This document shows, piece by piece, positions 16,391 to 24,048 of a DNA stretch of 48,210 nucleotides; within the stretch, counting starts at the first letter, position 1, and the number at the start of each line of letters is the position of its first letter. Source of the stretch: Nioella sp. MMSF_3534 (GTDB lineage Bacteria; Pseudomonadota; Alphaproteobacteria; Rhodobacterales; Rhodobacteraceae); the NCBI RefSeq assembly GCF_030732985.1, contig NZ_JASHJX010000036.1, forward strand, positions 1-48,210. Reading direction: 5' to 3'. Under the pieces are notes generated by a model. That model was not told where the DNA came from. It was given only the letters and a program-made list of their open reading frames with translations, and did no database searches. The position numbers and the translations under genes were made by a program.

Positions 16391-17029
16391 ATGACCAAGA
16401 CCCTTCTAACCTTCGGTGACAGCAACACCCATGGCACACCCCCGATCGTGACACCCGGCCTTTACGGGCGCTTCGGGCCTGAGGATCGCTGGCCGACGGT
16501 GGCGGTGGCGGCGCTCGGCCCTGACTGGTCGCTGGTCGAGGAGGGGTTGCCGGGCCGCACCACGGGGTTGGAAGACCCCATCATGGGCGCGCATATGAAC
16601 GGGCAAACCGGGCTGCGCATCGCGTTGGAGAGCCACGGGCCGATTGACGTGCTGACCATCATGCTGGGAACGAATGACCTCAAGACCCGGTTCGCGCCCT
16701 CGGTCGACCGGATCACCGGCGGCGCGGCGGGGCTGCTGGATATCGCCCTGTCAGAGCCGATGCAGACCCGCCATGGCGGTTTCAGGGTGCTGCTGATCTG
16801 CCCGCCACCGGTGATGGAAACCGGCCCGATCCGCGACCAGTTCTGGGGCGCGGAAGCCGTGGGGCCGCATCTGGCTGAAAGCTTTCGTGCCCTAGCCGCC
16901 GCGCGGGGCGTGGGCTTCTTCGACGCCGGATCGGTGATCGAGGTCAGCAAGCAGGACGGCATCCATTACGAACCCGACGCGCATCGGATGCTCGGTGCGG
17001 CTCTGGCAGAGGTGATCGCCAAGCTCTGA
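16391..17029 (+). CDS. SGNH/GDSL-family hydrolase
   Basis: A 212-residue hydrolase with the four SGNH blocks: LTFGDSNTHG (nucleophile Ser11), an oxyanion Gly near EEGLPGRTT, LGTNDLK (block III Asn), and DGIHYEPDAH (catalytic Asp and His). It has no signal peptide, so it is probably cytoplasmic, resembling the arylesterase/acyl-CoA thioesterase I-like group. The start at MTKTLL is chosen because GGAG lies 7 bases upstream and the domain begins at once. It is divergent from the thioredoxin-TPR gene and converges on xthA across the triple-palindrome region. Confidence 0.9.
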   Translation: MTKTLLTFGDSNTHGTPPIVTPGLYGRFGPEDRWPTVAVAALGPDWSLVEEGLPGRTTGLEDPIMGAHMNGQTGLRIALESHGPIDVLTIMLGTNDLKTRFAPSVDRITGGAAGLLDIALSEPMQTRHGGFRVLLICPPPVMETGPIRDQFWGAEAVGPHLAESFRALAAARGVGFFDAGSVIEVSKQDGIHYEPDAHRMLGAALAEVIAKL

Positions 17030-17042
17030 TCCGGGCGCGACC

Positions 17043-17108
17043 AAGCGGTTTGCAAACCGCTTCCAAGGGCCTTCGAAGGCCCTTCAAGAAGGCGCTTGCA
17101 AGCGCCTT
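17043..17108. repeat. Array of three perfect 20-base palindromes
   Basis: Three perfect palindromes stand one after another: AAGCGGTTTGCAAACCGCTT (17043-17062), AAGGGCCTTCGAAGGCCCTT (17065-17084) and AAGGCGCTTGCAAGCGCCTT (17089-17108), with spacers of 2 and 4 bases. All share AAG-N4-TT-N2-AA-N4-CTT, but their arms differ. They fill nearly the whole 85-base gap between convergent genes. There is no poly-T tract. A two-way terminator, a nuclease- or protein-binding array, or a mobile REP-like unit are possible. Confidence 0.9.
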
Positions 17109-17114
17109 ATCCGC

Positions 17115-17909
17115 TCACAAATCAAACGTCGCGAAAACCGGTGCATGGTCCGAGGGTTTCTCCCACCCCCGCGCCTCGCGTAGAATGCGGCTGGAATGGG
17201 CGGCGTTGGAGATATCGGGTGTCGCCCAGACATGATCCAGCCTGCGCCCTTTGTCTGCCGCGTCCCAGTCCCGCGCGCGGTAGGACCACCAGCTGTAGAG
17301 CTGCCCTTCGGGGATATCGGCGCGGGTCACGTCCACCCATTTGCCCGCCTCCATCACGGTGCCGAGCGTATCGACCTCCACCGGCGTGTGGCTGACCACC
17401 TTCAGTAGCTGCTTGTGGCTCCACACATCATCCTCGCGCGGGGCGATGTTCAGGTCGCCCACCAGAATGGACTTTTCGGGCGCATCGAACTTGCCCCAGT
17501 CCCTCATGTCAGCGAGGTAGTCGAGCTTCTGGCCGAATTTCTCATTCACCTCGCGGTCGGGCACATCGCCCCCGGCGGGCACATAGAAATTGTGGATGGT
17601 CACCCCGTTTTCCAGCCGCCCCGCGATGTGGCGCGCATGGCCGAGCCCCGCGAAATCGTGGCTTCCGGCCTCCTCCATCGGCAGTTTGGACAGGATCGCA
17701 ACGCCGTTATAGCCCTTCTGCCCGCGCGCAACCATGTGTCCATAGCCGAGGTTCTGGAAGATCTCGACCGGGATCTTGTCGACCGGGCTCTTGCATTCCT
17801 GCAGGCAGAGGATGTCTGGCCCTTCCTCGCGCAGCAGCTTGGCCACTAGGTCGGCGCGCAGCCGGACAGAGTTGATGTTCCAGGTGGCAAGCGTGAAGGG
17901 CATGGGCAC
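17115..17909 (-). CDS. xthA: Exodeoxyribonuclease III
   Basis: A 264-residue AP endonuclease/3'-5' exonuclease of the EEP fold. Landmarks are LATWNINSVRLR, ILCLQECKSP (metal-binding Glu), GYNGVAILSK, VGDLNIAPREDD (Asp/Asn) and the C-terminal RLDHVWATP and SDHAPV (catalytic His). It acts in base-excision repair. ATG at 17903 is a second possible start. It converges on the SGNH hydrolase gene. Confidence 0.95.
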   Translation of the reverse strand: MPMPFTLATWNINSVRLRADLVAKLLREEGPDILCLQECKSPVDKIPVEIFQNLGYGHMVARGQKGYNGVAILSKLPMEEAGSHDFAGLGHARHIAGRLENGVTIHNFYVPAGGDVPDREVNEKFGQKLDYLADMRDWGKFDAPEKSILVGDLNIAPREDDVWSHKQLLKVVSHTPVEVDTLGTVMEAGKWVDVTRADIPEGQLYSWWSYRARDWDAADKGRRLDHVWATPDISNAAHSSRILREARGWEKPSDHAPVFATFDL

Positions 17910-17934
17910 GGGTCCTGTGGGCAGATGGTTTGGA

Positions 17935-17962
17935 ACTGTCTCGCGGTCATATCGCGGACAGT
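17935..17962 (+). other. Hairpin in the xthA/acyltransferase divergent region
   Basis: ACTGTC-T-CGCG and CGCG-GACAGT pair across a 7-base loop, giving 10 base pairs with one bulged T. No U-tract follows. The rest of the 300-base gap between the divergent genes (17910-18209) shows no gene or clear promoter that I can support. Confidence 0.4.
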
Positions 17963-18209
17963 GGAAAAGCGCACGCCCTGAAATTCATCGGATGTATCCC
18001 GAGCTTCACCGGCAGACGGACCCCGGTTCCGAAACCGATGTGGTGGGGATCATTCCGGCCACGCGGCCCGTTTCAGGCACGGCAGGCGGCCTTCCCCTTG
18101 CAACCGGCGCAAGACAGGATACGCTGGTTTTCGAGACCCCATTTTCAACCACCGATACTAGCGACCTGCGGTCTGACATTCCACGCGACTTTGAGCCAAG
18201 ATTACCGAA

Positions 18210-19637
18210 ATGACCTCTGAACCCCGACCAGGCGGGGACCGCCCACGCCCGCTGACCGACCGCTTTTTGCGGTGGCTCGGGCGATTGACCCTGGATGCGT
18301 TCTATCGCCGTATCGAGGTCGTCGGGATCGAGCGCTTCCCGATGGATCGGCCGGTGATCGTTCTGGCGAACCATTCCAACAGCCTTGTGGATGGCGCTGT
18401 CATCACCTCTTTTCTGCCACGCATGCCCCGGTTTCTCGGGGCCAGCACTGTCTGGGACTACCGCCCGCTCCGCCCGATTCTGAATGCCGCAGGGGTGGTG
18501 CCGCTTTACCGCCGTCAGGATGGCCGAGCCGATCGGGGCAAGCTTGCAGACAGTTTCGGCAGCGCGTGTCAGTTGCTTGAAGCCGGTGGCGTTCTGGCGA
18601 TCTTTCCCGAGGGGATCAGCCACAACAACCCGCGCGTGCTGCCGCTCAAATCCGGGGCGGCCCGCATCGCGCTGGAAACCGAAACCCGCCATGGCCCGAC
18701 CCGGTTGGCGATTGTGCCCGTCTGCCTGACATTCGAGGCGAAATACCGGGTTCGATCGCGGGCCTTGCTGGAAATCGGCGACCCTGTCGATCTGGCCTGC
18801 GAAGATGTCGAGGCCTTCGGTTCGAAAAGCCGGACAGGGCAGGCCGCAGCGGTGAAGGCCCTGACCGGGCGTCTCCATGATCGTCTGGACGCCATGACAC
18901 CCGGACACGAAAGCTGGGAAGAGGCGCGGCTTGTCGCGCGGGCGGCCGAGATGATCGGCAATGCCGACCCGGATCTGACCGGGACCGGGCTGTACAGCAT
19001 CGCCGAGATCCGGCGCGGCATCCATGACGGATACCTCTGGGTTCAGCAAACCCAGCCAAGCCGAACGGCTGCGCTGCGCCAACAGATCGCGGAATATGAC
19101 CGCGCCCTGCGCAGCTCCGGACTGCGCGACGATCAGATCGCGCACGGGGTTGCAGCCGGTGGGGCCTTTGCCACCGGCAGAAAGCGAACCGCGCTGAAGA
19201 CCGTCCTGCTGGCGCCCATTGCCCTGCTTGGCCTGGCGCTGAACCTGCTGCCTTTCTTCGTGCTGCGCATACTGAGCCGCCGCAAGGATCTGGACAAGCG
19301 ATCCACATGGTCGATTTTTGCGGGGTTCTTCGTGTTTCCATTCTTCTGGCTGGTCACGGCACTGGCCATAGGCCTTGTCGCTGCGGCCTACGGGGATGCA
19401 GCGACCGGCTGGATCTGTGGGGGTGTGACGCTGCTGCTGGCCCCGGCCACGGGGCGGCCAACCCTGACCTTTCTCGACAATGCTGCCGCGATCTGGGCCG
19501 AGACACGGGCGCGCGTGCTGCTTAGGGGCAACTCTCGCAGAGCCAGCAAGCTGACCACGCAACGCAGCCGGATCAGGGCGGAACTGGCGGCCCTGTCAGA
19601 GGAGTACGCGGCGTTCTGCGAACAGGCCGAGGGATAA
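18210..19637 (+). CDS. GPAT-like lysophospholipid acyltransferase (PlsC superfamily)
   Basis: A 475-residue protein with an N-terminal acyltransferase domain and a C-terminal membrane part. Motif I is NHSNSLVDG, an H-x5-D form like that of SCT1/GAT-type glycerol-phosphate acyltransferases rather than the usual H-x4-D. IFPEGISHN is the FPEG motif, followed by VLPLKSGAARIAL. Three or so hydrophobic segments lie in residues about 325-410. It probably acylates glycerol-3-phosphate or lysophospholipid at the inner membrane. It is divergent from xthA and converges on the FAH-family gene with 6 bases between. Confidence 0.85.
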   Translation: MTSEPRPGGDRPRPLTDRFLRWLGRLTLDAFYRRIEVVGIERFPMDRPVIVLANHSNSLVDGAVITSFLPRMPRFLGASTVWDYRPLRPILNAAGVVPLYRRQDGRADRGKLADSFGSACQLLEAGGVLAIFPEGISHNNPRVLPLKSGAARIALETETRHGPTRLAIVPVCLTFEAKYRVRSRALLEIGDPVDLACEDVEAFGSKSRTGQAAAVKALTGRLHDRLDAMTPGHESWEEARLVARAAEMIGNADPDLTGTGLYSIAEIRRGIHDGYLWVQQTQPSRTAALRQQIAEYDRALRSSGLRDDQIAHGVAAGGAFATGRKRTALKTVLLAPIALLGLALNLLPFFVLRILSRRKDLDKRSTWSIFAGFFVFPFFWLVTALAIGLVAAAYGDAATGWICGGVTLLLAPATGRPTLTFLDNAAAIWAETRARVLLRGNSRRASKLTTQRSRIRAELAALSEEYAAFCEQAEG

Positions 19638-19643
19638 CCCCGC

Positions 19644-20492
19644 TCACCCCGCGCCAACCCGGTTGCACAGGACAGCCACACCAGGCACGTCGATTTCCAG
19701 CACGTCACCCTGCTTGAGGAAGCGTTGCGGGCTGCGACTGCCTCCGGTGCCATCGGGCGAGCCCATGGCGATCAGGTCGCCGGGATGCAACGGGATCATC
19801 TGCGAGATGTAGGAAATCACCTGCGGGATCGAGAAGAACATCTCGCTGGCGCTTGCATGCTGCACGATCTGGCCGTTCAGCCGCGTGGTCAGCTTCAGCG
19901 CCTCGGGCACGTCGATCTCATCGGCGGTGGTGATCCATGGACCGCAGCCACCCGACGCGGCGAAATTCTTGCCCGCATGCACCGAATGCTTCTGCCATTC
20001 GCGCACGGACCCGTCATTGACCACGGTAAATCCGGCGATATGGGCATGGGCCTGATCGGGGCTGATATGGCGCGCGGCCCGGCCAATGACGACACCGATC
20101 TCGCCTTCATAGTCAAAGCTCTCGGCGGCCTCTCCTACCGGGATTTCCAGCGGCGTGTCATGAGGGACGAGCGTGCCATCCAGCTTGGCGAAGAGGATGA
20201 TGTTCTCCGGACGGGTCACGCTTTGATCCAGCGGGTAGCGCTTCGGGTAGTTGATGCCCACGCAGATCACCCGCGCCGCGGGGTGGATCGGCAATCGCCA
20301 GGTGATGCCCGCCACCGGAACCGGCGGTTGGGCCAGTGCATCGGCGCGCAGGTCCGAGAGGGCCCCAGCGGCCAGGACATCGTTCAGATCGGGAAACCGC
20401 ATGCGAAACCCGTCGCTAACCGGGTGCGCATTGTTCCCATCGATCAGGCCATAGGCCTGAAACCCATGCTGCTGCCAGCGTGCCAGTTTCAT
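19644..20492 (-). CDS. Fumarylacetoacetate-hydrolase-family protein
   Basis: A 282-residue FAH-fold enzyme, which hydrolyses or decarboxylates beta-keto or acylpyruvate compounds with a divalent metal. Metal and active-site landmarks are VGINYPKR, the ESFDYEGEIGVVIG strand (Glu ligands), FTVVNDGSVREWQ (Asp ligand), GKNFAASGGCGPW (Lys) and MGSPDGTGGSR. It is the last gene of a three-gene operon, overlapping the dehydrogenase gene by 4 bases. The substrate is unknown and presumably lies downstream of the MttB-like enzyme. Confidence 0.9.
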   Translation of the reverse strand: MKLARWQQHGFQAYGLIDGNNAHPVSDGFRMRFPDLNDVLAAGALSDLRADALAQPPVPVAGITWRLPIHPAARVICVGINYPKRYPLDQSVTRPENIILFAKLDGTLVPHDTPLEIPVGEAAESFDYEGEIGVVIGRAARHISPDQAHAHIAGFTVVNDGSVREWQKHSVHAGKNFAASGGCGPWITTADEIDVPEALKLTTRLNGQIVQHASASEMFFSIPQVISYISQMIPLHPGDLIAMGSPDGTGGSRSPQRFLKQGDVLEIDVPGVAVLCNRVGAG

Positions 20493-21424
20493 GCCTTGTC
20501 CTTTCCGAATGCCGCCTCGCGGGCGCGCACGATGGTGCTGAGCGTCTGGTTGTAGGGTGTGGGCAGGCCGATCTCGGCGCCCAGAACCGGCACCATCCCG
20601 TTGATCGCGTCGATCTCTGACGGGCGGCCAGCCATATGGTCGAGCAGCATCGAGGGCCGCGCATGGGGCATCTGCGCGGCGAAGGCGGTGACATAGGCCT
20701 CCGGGTCATCGAAGGAAAAGGCGATGCCCTTGTGCAGACCGATGGCATAGGCCTCGCGCATACATGCAAGCGCCATGGCCCGCGCCTCAGGGTTGTCCAT
20801 CACCTCACCCACGGTACAGCCGATCACGGTGCAGGGGGCCGACAAGGTGACATTGCACAGGAATTTCTCCCAGATCAGCTGATTGATGTCGGCAAAGGCC
20901 TTCACGTTGAACCCGGCCCCCTGCCAGAGCTCTGCCAGCCGTTCCAGCCGCTCGGTCATGCCGCCGCCCATTTCGCCGATGCGGATCAGCTTCATGGCGT
21001 TGTGATGCGCGTGACCGGGGCCTTTCATCGAGGCCCCGAACCCATCCGCTACGCCAAGGATCACATTTGCGGTGTTCATGTACTGGCCGATCCGCTCACC
21101 CGCGCCAAGCCCGTTCTGGATGGTCAGGATCAGCGTATCCGGCCCCACGCACCCGGTCAGCGCCCGCGCCGCTTCCCCGACGGCAGAGGCCTTGGTGGCG
21201 ATGATCACCAGATCGACCATCGGCAGATCGGCAGGATCAGCGGCGGTGCGGATTGTCCTGACCACCCGGTCGCCGCTGGCCCCTTCGACCCGCAGTCCGG
21301 TCGTGGCGATAGCGTCAAGATGCGCCTGCCACGGATCTACGGCCCAAACCTCGTTACCGGCATCGGCCAGCAGACCAGCATAGACAGAGCCCATGGCCCC
21401 AACTCCGAAAACGGCGATCTTCAT
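20489..21424 (-). CDS. Ketopantoate-reductase-like dehydrogenase (PanE/ApbA family)
   Basis: A 311-residue NAD(P)-dependent 2-hydroxyacid or ketone reductase. The N-terminal Rossmann motif is AVFGVGAMGSVYAGLLADAG, then LVIIATKAS and LTIQNGLGAGERI; IWEKFLCNVTLSAPCTVIG in the C-terminal domain holds the family lysine (the WEK segment). The operon context suggests a catabolic or modifying role rather than pantothenate synthesis. It overlaps both neighbours by 4 bases (ATGA), so all three are translationally coupled. Confidence 0.88.
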   Translation of the reverse strand: MKIAVFGVGAMGSVYAGLLADAGNEVWAVDPWQAHLDAIATTGLRVEGASGDRVVRTIRTAADPADLPMVDLVIIATKASAVGEAARALTGCVGPDTLILTIQNGLGAGERIGQYMNTANVILGVADGFGASMKGPGHAHHNAMKLIRIGEMGGGMTERLERLAELWQGAGFNVKAFADINQLIWEKFLCNVTLSAPCTVIGCTVGEVMDNPEARAMALACMREAYAIGLHKGIAFSFDDPEAYVTAFAAQMPHARPSMLLDHMAGRPSEIDAINGMVPVLGAEIGLPTPYNQTLSTIVRAREAAFGKDKA

Positions 21425-22965
21425 GCGGGCCTCATTCTGGTTTGCGGCAGACGGATATCGAAGCGCGCGCGCAGCGCCTCGTCGATCCCGGCAGGGATAT
21501 GGCAGGGAAAATGCGATGCGAGGATCTCGCGCGCGCGGGCGTTGGCGGTGCCGCGGATATCGGGCGATCCGGCGGCGGCCCAGTCATCCGGGCTGCGCCG
21601 GTCGGATACGTCGGGATAGAGGAAATCGCTCTGCATCCGCTGATAGGTTTCGGGGCGGCCAAGGAAATGGCCCTCGCCATGCGCCACCTCTGCAATCGCA
21701 GTCACGGACAGCGCGCTTTCGTCCATTTCGATCGGAGCCAGCGACCGCAGGATCACCCCGAGCATATCGTTGTCGATGATATAGGCCTCAAGCGAACAGG
21801 CCATCAGCCCGGCCAAGGCCCCGCAGGCCTGGGTGATCATGTTCGAGCCGGTCTGTGCCGCCATGGACACGCTGAGCGATTTCTCGAACCCCGCCTGCGC
21901 GTCCGGCAGTTTGCTGTCCGTCGCGCCCGCGATGGTGGAATTCGGCAGACCGTAGTGGCGCGCCATGCGCACGGCGGCGGACGTCAGCAAAGCCTGTTCG
22001 CCACAGCCACCCGCCATGCCGCCGGTACGAAGGTCGGTCACCATGGGACGCGGACCAAAGATGATCCGTGCCTGCGGGTTGGCCAGCCATGCAACGACTA
22101 CCCCCGCCAGTGTTTCGGCAATGGTCTGCGCCACACATCCGGCGATGGTGACAGGGCTGGAGGCCCCAAGCTGACCGAAGGTGTTGCACTGCATGGGAAT
22201 GCCAAGCCGGGCAGCCAAGATCATCACCTCGCAGGCCTCTTCCGAGAAGCGCAGCGGCGGCACGACGTGGTTGATCGTCAGCGACAGAAAGGGCCGGTCC
22301 CGAAACGCCTCGGCGCTGCCCGCGATGGCAAAGCACATCTCGGCGATTGCCCGCACCGCTTCAGCGCTGGACGCGCTGACGACGACGTGTTTCGCCGTAC
22401 CCGCCAGGGCCGCATAGGCGGTGTTTACGTCAAGCGACAGGTCGTCATCCATGTCACGCGCCACGACCGGGCGGGCGAAAAAGTGGATGTTATCCAGCAC
22501 ATCCACTACGCGCGCGGCATCGTAGAGGTCGGCCAGCGTCGACGGTCTGTAGATGCCACTGTCGATATCCACCATCTGCGGCGACGCTCCGCCGGTGCCC
22601 ACATGCACTTGCTGGCCGGTCAGCTGCATATCCAGCCCCGCTGCCCGTCCGAATAAAGTGACGTCCCGCCCAATGCCTGCCAGTGCCCGGTCTTGCAGGT
22701 CACGCGGGAAGATCAGCCGGCCTTCCCCGGTCAGGCTGCCCCCGGCGGCGGTGACCAGATCCACCACGGCTTGCGGCGGCTCCGCCATGCCGACCTCGGA
22801 CAGGATGGCGCGTGCGGCCGCGTCGATCCGCGCGATGGCGTCCGCGTCCAGCGGGTCCAGCCGTCCCCCGGACAGCCTGTTGCGGGGCACGGGTTTGATT
22901 GCGTCATTCGCATCGCCGCTGCCGCCTCGCCGCCGCCCTCTGCGTCGTGTTCCCGTCTGTGCCAT
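21421..22965 (-). CDS. MttB-superfamily (trimethylamine methyltransferase-like) protein
   Basis: A 514-residue member of the MttB family. The frame has no in-frame UAG, so it is a non-pyrrolysine type. Characteristic segments are LSEVGMAEPPQAVVDL, VGTGGASPQMVDI, the SLTINHVVPPLRF block, NTFGQLGASSPVT, and GFEKSLSVSMAAQTGSN. The N-terminus is Arg/Gly-rich (RRRGRRRGG). Known members demethylate quaternary amines such as glycine betaine using a corrinoid protein; no corrinoid-protein or activase gene is nearby. The start at MAQTGTRRR is preferred over MTAG at 22977. It is first in the operon and divergent from a LysR regulator. Confidence 0.88.
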   Translation of the reverse strand: MAQTGTRRRGRRRGGSGDANDAIKPVPRNRLSGGRLDPLDADAIARIDAAARAILSEVGMAEPPQAVVDLVTAAGGSLTGEGRLIFPRDLQDRALAGIGRDVTLFGRAAGLDMQLTGQQVHVGTGGASPQMVDIDSGIYRPSTLADLYDAARVVDVLDNIHFFARPVVARDMDDDLSLDVNTAYAALAGTAKHVVVSASSAEAVRAIAEMCFAIAGSAEAFRDRPFLSLTINHVVPPLRFSEEACEVMILAARLGIPMQCNTFGQLGASSPVTIAGCVAQTIAETLAGVVVAWLANPQARIIFGPRPMVTDLRTGGMAGGCGEQALLTSAAVRMARHYGLPNSTIAGATDSKLPDAQAGFEKSLSVSMAAQTGSNMITQACGALAGLMACSLEAYIIDNDMLGVILRSLAPIEMDESALSVTAIAEVAHGEGHFLGRPETYQRMQSDFLYPDVSDRRSPDDWAAAGSPDIRGTANARAREILASHFPCHIPAGIDEALRARFDIRLPQTRMRPA

Positions 22966-22992
22966 TCCGGCGGTCACTCCTGTCCTGCTGTC

Positions 22993-23016
22993 TTCCGGAT
23001 AGTTTCCAAACCGGAA
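22993..23016. promoter_or_regulatory. Possible LysR operator (nested inverted repeats)
   Basis: TTCCGG (22993-22998) and CCGGAA (23011-23016) flank a 12-base centre that itself contains GTTT-CC-AAAC (23002-23011). It lies between the divergent MttB-like and LysR genes, where a LysR-type regulator normally binds. The match to a T-N11-A box is not exact. Confidence 0.4.
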
Positions 23017-23045
23017 CAGTTGGACAAGCGACTATTGCAGGCTCT

Positions 23046-23987
23046 ATGCATAAAGAAAACCTCATCCATAGCCCATCTGCGGATCGCGTCATGAAACTTC
23101 CCAACAGGCGCCTGCCCCTGACCGCCTTGCGCAGCTTTGAGGCCGCGGCCCGGCTGCTCAGCTTCAAGGATGCCGCAGCCGAGCTTTGTGTCAGCCCGAC
23201 CACCATCAGCAACCAGATCCGCCAATTGGAACAGGACTGGGGCTGTCAGTTGTTCGTTCGAAAGACCCGCGCCGTGGTGCTGACCGATGCGGGACGGTCA
23301 CTGGCCCGCGTGGTCAGCCGTGCCTTCGATGACATCCGGGCCGAGGCCGAATCCCATATCAGCACACCGCGCAAGACCGTCACCCTTGCGGTCGGCCCGA
23401 TCTTCGGGTCCCGCTGGCTGATTCCCCGGCTTGGACGGTTCCGCCAGCAGCACCCCGATATCGAACTCGTGCTGCACCACAGTCCCCGGATCACCAACGA
23501 GGCCGCGATGGTAACGCAGATTGCCGTGGATTGGGGTATCGGGACCTGGTCGGGACTGGATGCGCGCAAGCTGATGGAGATCAGCTACAGCCCGGTGGTC
23601 AGCCCCGCCCTGATCGAACAGTTGGGCGGGTTGACGACCCCCGCCGACCTTGCCCGTTTCCCGATCATTCATCAGCAGGACCGGTCGGAATGGGCGGCAT
23701 GGCTGGCATTGGTCGACTTGCCTGATCCGGGCTTCGCCGAGGAAACCGTCATCACCGATTCCAACGTTGTGCTGCAGGCGGTCAAGGACGGTCTTGGCGT
23801 GGCGCTTGGCGTCTTTCCCCTCGTCGCGTCCGAGATCGAAAGCGGCGCGCTTGTCCAGCCTTTCGCGCAGATGCTGCGTCCGAGCCGGGCCTTTCACCTT
23901 CTGACGCGAAGCGGCGCGGCCTTGTCACCCGAAGCGAGGAAAACCTGCGACTGGCTGATCAACGAAGCCAGCCAGAGCCCGCATTAA
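23046..23987 (+). CDS. LysR-family transcriptional regulator (GcvA-like)
   Basis: A protein of about 313 residues with a winged helix-turn-helix at the N-terminus (LTALRSFEAAARLLSFKDAAAELCVSP, then TTISNQIRQLEQDWG) and a periplasmic-binding-protein-like effector domain from about residue 105 (TVTLAVGPIFGSRWLIPRLGRFRQQHPDIELVL). The RSFEAAARL...FKDAAAEL form is typical of the GcvA/AmpR branch. ATG at 23091 (MKLPNRRLP) is an alternative start and fits the family better; neither start has a strong ribosome site. It is divergent from the MttB-like operon and probably controls it and itself. Confidence 0.9.
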   Translation: MHKENLIHSPSADRVMKLPNRRLPLTALRSFEAAARLLSFKDAAAELCVSPTTISNQIRQLEQDWGCQLFVRKTRAVVLTDAGRSLARVVSRAFDDIRAEAESHISTPRKTVTLAVGPIFGSRWLIPRLGRFRQQHPDIELVLHHSPRITNEAAMVTQIAVDWGIGTWSGLDARKLMEISYSPVVSPALIEQLGGLTTPADLARFPIIHQQDRSEWAAWLALVDLPDPGFAEETVITDSNVVLQAVKDGLGVALGVFPLVASEIESGALVQPFAQMLRPSRAFHLLTRSGAALSPEARKTCDWLINEASQSPH

Positions 23988-23998
23988 GCCTTCCTTCA
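23984..23998 (+). promoter_or_regulatory. Weak CtrA-like box before motB
   Basis: TTAA-N7-TTCA starts in the stop region of the LysR gene and ends 50 bases before motB. One half matches the CtrA consensus and the second half has C for A. The spacing is right. Alone it would be weak, but other operons here have better boxes. Confidence 0.3.
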
Positions 23999-24048
23999 CT
24001 GCCCGCCGCTAGGCTGCCCGCCGACAGTCCCATTGGGTGAGGCAGGCC

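Noticed and set aside
18006-19562. Long open frame (518 codons) on the minus strand opposite the acyltransferase gene
   Set aside because: It is the antisense shadow of a GC-rich gene; the product is rich in Arg, Pro and Gln with no domain, while the plus-strand frame has clear acyltransferase motifs.
21442-22656. Long open frame (404 codons) opposite the MttB-like gene
   Set aside because: His/Gly/Arg-rich shadow product; the MttB family match is on the minus strand.
21421-22965. Pyrrolysine codon (in-frame UAG) in the MttB-like gene
   Set aside because: The frame is open throughout, so this is a non-pyrrolysine member.
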